The position numbers and the translations under genes were made by a program. A stretch of 17,329 bases of DNA from Methanobacterium sp. UBA279 (GTDB lineage Archaea > Methanobacteriota > Methanobacteria > Methanobacteriales > Methanobacteriaceae). Below the pieces are notes generated by a model, which searched no databases, had not been told where the DNA came from, and saw nothing but the letters and a program-made list of their open reading frames with translations. Of this stretch, positions 14,871 to 17,329 are shown piece after piece (positions within the stretch are counted from its first letter, which is position 1; each line of letters starts with the position of its first letter). The stretch spans positions 54,864-72,192 of the forward strand of contig DAQK01000023.1 in NCBI GenBank assembly GCA_002502855.1. The letters are read 5' to 3'.

Positions 14871-15704
14871 ATGGTTTTAAGCAGGGAATCAGTTGAGGCA
14901 CTGGAAATTATGGGTCTTACCGACTATGAGATACGCGCATATGTGGCTTTAACATCTCTTATCTCCTCAGATGCAATGGAAATAAGTTTAGCAGCCAACA
15001 TACCTCGCTCTAAAGTGTATCAGGTACTTAAGAATCTGGTTAAAAAGGATTTCGTTGAGATGAGCAAGGGAAAACCCTTAAAATTCACAGTTGTCCCTCC
15101 CCTTGACGTATTCTACAGGTCATCCCAGCACATAAAAAATAGATTGGACCATGCAGAGTCTGAACTAAGCAACATATATGAAAGCCAGATTCCACAGGTA
15201 CCCGCACCAATCTGGATTTTACATGGCCAGGAAAAAATAGTGAACAAAGAAATGGAAATAATATCCCGGGCAGAGGAATCCATCTTCATCTTAAGCGGGT
15301 TGATGTTCCCCGGGGAACCGGAACGTATCAAGGAGACCTTACAAAAGCCCATCAAGAAAAATGTGGATGTAAAAATACTAACCGTTCCTAAATCCTCAGT
15401 CGACCATGTGGAAGTGCATGCCAAGGAGGTTTTAGAGGAGCTTCCCATCGATTTGAAATTTTTCCATGTGCCATTCATTAAACTGGTGGTTAGGGACCGG
15501 AAGGAAATGTTGATAGTTTTCTGTAAGCTTTCAGATGATACTGTGTTATCTGAAACGGTCATCGCTATCTGGAACCAGTACGAGGAGTTCGTTGATACCA
15601 TAACTGGAATTTATGATTTCATCTGGAACACTGAATTCTTTAATTTGGGCATAACAAAATTCAATGAATTAAATAAATCTAAATTCAAGGATAAAGATAT
15701 TTAA
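14871..15704 (+). CDS. TrmB-family transcriptional regulator
   Basis: A 277-residue archaeal regulator. Residues about 8-75 form a winged helix-turn-helix (LEIMGLTDYEIRAYVALTSL, then IPRSKVYQVLKNLVKKDFV as recognition helix and wing, then KGKPLKFTVVPP). A short coiled coil follows (about 85-112), and from about 120 an effector/dimerisation domain (IWILHGQEKIVNKEMEIISRAEESIFILSG), as in TrmB C-terminal domains. Family knowledge: TrmB proteins usually regulate sugar or other transport and metabolism in response to a bound ligand. Here its probable target, the divergent ABC-2 permease, is a broken remnant, so the regulator may be an orphan or act elsewhere. I chose ATG 14871 with AGGTG 8 bases upstream; the GTG at 14862 is part of that ribosome-binding site. 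The protein looks intact. Confidence 0.85.
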   Translation: MVLSRESVEALEIMGLTDYEIRAYVALTSLISSDAMEISLAANIPRSKVYQVLKNLVKKDFVEMSKGKPLKFTVVPPLDVFYRSSQHIKNRLDHAESELSNIYESQIPQVPAPIWILHGQEKIVNKEMEIISRAEESIFILSGLMFPGEPERIKETLQKPIKKNVDVKILTVPKSSVDHVEVHAKEVLEELPIDLKFFHVPFIKLVVRDRKEMLIVFCKLSDDTVLSETVIAIWNQYEEFVDTITGIYDFIWNTEFFNLGITKFNELNKSKFKDKDI

Positions 15705-15754
15705 AATAAGAGCACTATAAGAAAACTCTATAATTTCAATAAAAAAAAACTGAA

Positions 15755-15777
15755 TTATAATTTCACATGATAAGGAG
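15755..15777 (+). promoter_or_regulatory. TATA-like box and ribosome-binding site of the MurG-like gene
   Basis: AATTATAATTT around 15753-15763 is a plausible TATA box and AAGGAG at 15772-15777 a strong Shine-Dalgarno sequence, 10 bases before ATG 15788. It decides against the ATG at 15767, which lies upstream of it. Confidence 0.55.
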
Positions 15778-15787
15778 TTCAAAATCC

Positions 15788-16831
15788 ATGAAAGCATTAT
15801 TCATCGTCACAGGCCGGGGTATTGGGGGAGACGCCGTCACCGCCCTCAATATCGCCCGTGCCCTGGAAAATTATGGTGTGGAATGTGAATTTGCCCTGGA
15901 CCACTCTGCACCCGGTCTTTTATTTAAAAAATATGGCATGGACTGGCATAAGATCAGCGTACCCCAGGCAGGTGGCCATGCCGCCACCAAATTCACCCTG
16001 GCCAAAGCGGCCATCAAAACATCTAAAGCCACCTGGGAAGCGGCCAAGTTATGCAGGGAAATAGACCCCCAGGTGGTGGTGGGGGTAATTGGTGGCGGAG
16101 CTGTAGTCGGGTGCCTGGCTGGTAAACTGACGGGCATCCCTGTGGTGGGGATTTTAATCACCCCCGCGGATGCTAAGGTATGCACCAGGATAGCCACCAC
16201 CATTGCTCTTCCTGAATCCAACCTCTTCCAGATGGACCTGGAAGATCAAAATATCTACAAAGCCTATTCTCCTGTTAATCCAGAAATAATCCAGGGTGAT
16301 AGGGATAAAGCCCTGGAAATGATGCCCCCCGGGTTTGTTGAAAGCCGTCCCACCATTCTTTTTTCATCCGGCTCTTCACTCTTCAAGAAGATGGCAGAGG
16401 GTGCTGCTGAACTCAGTAAAAGTGGGTTAGACGCCAATATCCTGGTAGTGGGAGCCCCCTTGGAGGAGGAGTATCTGGAAATACTTGAAGGAGATAATAT
16501 CATCAATCTGGGCTATATAAGCTGGATACAGAACCTCTATAAACTGGTTGACCTTGCGGTGGTTACTGATGATGGTATGATGATCCAGGAAGCGATAGCT
16601 TTAAAGATACCGGTGATAGCACTGTTGGGTGTTAAATGGGGCCGGTACCATGATTTAGCCAGTGTTTTTAAAGGTGCTGTGCTTGAAAGTGAAGTGGAAA
16701 ATATCCGGGAGGTTACACATGATGCACTCGAAAATTTAGGTGAAATGAAAGGTCACGCTCAAAAATACAGTGCAAATATATTGGGCGCAGCTGACCGGAT
16801 AGCCCGGATAATTAAGGGGCAGATTAAATAG
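15788..16831 (+). CDS. MurG-like GT28 / GT-B glycosyltransferase
   Basis: A 347-residue protein of the MurG-like GT-B fold. N-terminal FIVTGRGIGGDAVTALNIARAL (5-26) parallels the MurG glycine loop and first helix; VVGVIGGGAVVGCLAGKLTGIPVVG (97-121) parallels the second glycine-rich region; ILFSSGSSLFKKMAEG (190-205) starts the nucleotide-binding domain; LGYISWIQNLYKLVDLAVVTDDGMMIQEAIALKIPVIAL (241-279) is the typical donor-sugar region with a Gly and Glu pair. MurG adds GlcNAc to the lipid-linked cell-wall precursor in bacteria. Here a similar step in pseudomurein or another surface polymer is likely, given the MraY-like gene upstream, but donor and acceptor are unknown. It is soluble or peripheral, with no membrane segment. 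It has its own promoter and ribosome-binding site and sits 83 bases after the TrmB gene. Confidence 0.75.
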   Translation: MKALFIVTGRGIGGDAVTALNIARALENYGVECEFALDHSAPGLLFKKYGMDWHKISVPQAGGHAATKFTLAKAAIKTSKATWEAAKLCREIDPQVVVGVIGGGAVVGCLAGKLTGIPVVGILITPADAKVCTRIATTIALPESNLFQMDLEDQNIYKAYSPVNPEIIQGDRDKALEMMPPGFVESRPTILFSSGSSLFKKMAEGAAELSKSGLDANILVVGAPLEEEYLEILEGDNIINLGYISWIQNLYKLVDLAVVTDDGMMIQEAIALKIPVIALLGVKWGRYHDLASVFKGAVLESEVENIREVTHDALENLGEMKGHAQKYSANILGAADRIARIIKGQIK

Positions 16832-16848
16832 ATAATGAATTGAAACTA

Positions 16849-16860
16849 TTGCTTTTTTAT
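16849..16860 (+). terminator. T-run after the MurG-like gene
   Basis: T6 at 16853-16858 lies about 22 bases after the stop codon in the convergent gap to the next gene. This fits archaeal T-tract termination; no stable hairpin precedes it. Confidence 0.4.
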
Positions 16861-16909
16861 CAATAAAACATCTGATTGATCCACCATTGATTTCACCAAA
16901 TTTAATATT

Positions 16910-17329
16910 CTACCCAAACTTGGCAAAAAACCGTAACAGCTTATAAACAGGATCCGTGGAGGGGTGGGTTTCCAGGAAATCGTCGAAGTCGTGGAATTTG
17001 TATTCGTCCCTCATCATCCGGGCGAGATAGGCCATACTGGTACGGGCTGTGGGTGATATATGGGAGATATCTTTTATGGAACCGGATTCTGTATCAACTT
17101 TGACTTTGGTAAATCCAGTGTTGCGTTCCAGTACTCTCCAGAATGATCCGGGACCTGCAAATCCTGGTATTGAGGCTTTGAGGTTGGCAGTCTCATCTAT
17201 ATTTTCTGAACCATCTCCCCTGGTGATGAATGCCACATCATAGTAGAGTGAAACGGAGTTGGGGATTAACCTGTAATCGACTTCGGCTGAAACATCACAG
17301 GCATTCCTGGCGGCCACTACACCTTCCAT
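16910..17329 (-). CDS. Unrecognised protein, C-terminal part (runs off the window edge)
   Basis: An open frame of 139 residues that continues to the window edge. The ATG at 17329 could be internal, since the first residues (EGVVAARNACDVSAEVDYRL) read like the inside of a protein. I do not recognise the family. It looks soluble, with an alternating beta-rich centre (SVSLYYDVAFITRGDGSENIDETANLKASIPGFAGPGSFW) and an acidic/aromatic helical C-terminus (MMRDEYKFHDFDDFLETH, YKLLRFFAKFG). There are two Gly-rich turns and one Cys, and no P-loop, zinc pair or membrane helix is seen. It is convergent with the MurG-like gene, 78 bases apart. Codon use and lack of internal stops support it being a real gene. 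Confidence 0.6.
   Translation of the reverse strand: MEGVVAARNACDVSAEVDYRLIPNSVSLYYDVAFITRGDGSENIDETANLKASIPGFAGPGSFWRVLERNTGFTKVKVDTESGSIKDISHISPTARTSMAYLARMMRDEYKFHDFDDFLETHPSTDPVYKLLRFFAKFG

Overview
This window looks like a chromosomal piece of a hydrogenotrophic methanogen of the order Methanobacteriales, most likely Methanobacterium or a close relative. The evidence is the gene content: a coenzyme B pathway pair (homocitrate synthase and homoaconitase types), an archaeal FEN-1 with a PCNA-binding tail, an archaeal Cdc48, aPelota, methanogen-restricted families (DUF2119, DUF98) and divergent MraY-like and MurG-like enzymes as expected for pseudomurein makers. Base composition is moderate with AT-rich intergenic regions, TATA-like boxes, and Shine-Dalgarno sequences of the GGTGA/AGGAG kind. 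No tools were used; all family calls rest on reading motifs.

Layout. 1-3489 (+ strand): end of aksA, aksD/hacA, a chorismate-lyase-like DUF98 gene and fen, all in the same direction with short gaps. 3535-9898 (- strand): a DUF2119 protein with zinc-deacylase-like residues, adenosylhomocysteinase-type hydrolase, Cdc48 AAA ATPase, a prephenate dehydrogenase with an unusual C-terminal extension resembling the FDX-ACB domain of PheRS beta, and a small conserved-looking protein. 10092-11269 (- strand): a solo tnpB of the IS200/IS605 (IS1341-like) type broken by five single-base frameshifts. 11492-13919 (+ strand): pelota, an MraY/WecA-like membrane enzyme and a frame-disrupted response regulator that overlaps it by 4 bases. 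13930 to about 14838 (- strand): a truncated, frameshifted ABC-2 permease remnant. 14871-16831 (+ strand): an intact TrmB-type regulator divergent from that remnant, then a MurG-like glycosyltransferase. 16910-17329 (- strand): the C-terminal part of an unrecognised protein that runs off the edge.

How it fits together. The left side is housekeeping: cofactor precursors (coenzyme B chain elongation; 4-hydroxybenzoate for methanopterin), methyl-cycle by-product removal, DNA flap processing, protein unfolding and tyrosine synthesis. The middle and right are more fluid: three decayed genes lie within about 4.8 kb and flank intact pelota and cell-wall-type genes. I did not find a clear new multi-gene system. 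The most notable items are the TyrA/FDX-ACB-like fusion, the DUF2119 metal-site pattern, the divergent MraY-like enzyme translationally coupled to a receiver domain, and inverted repeats of 22 bp total length in front of three genes.
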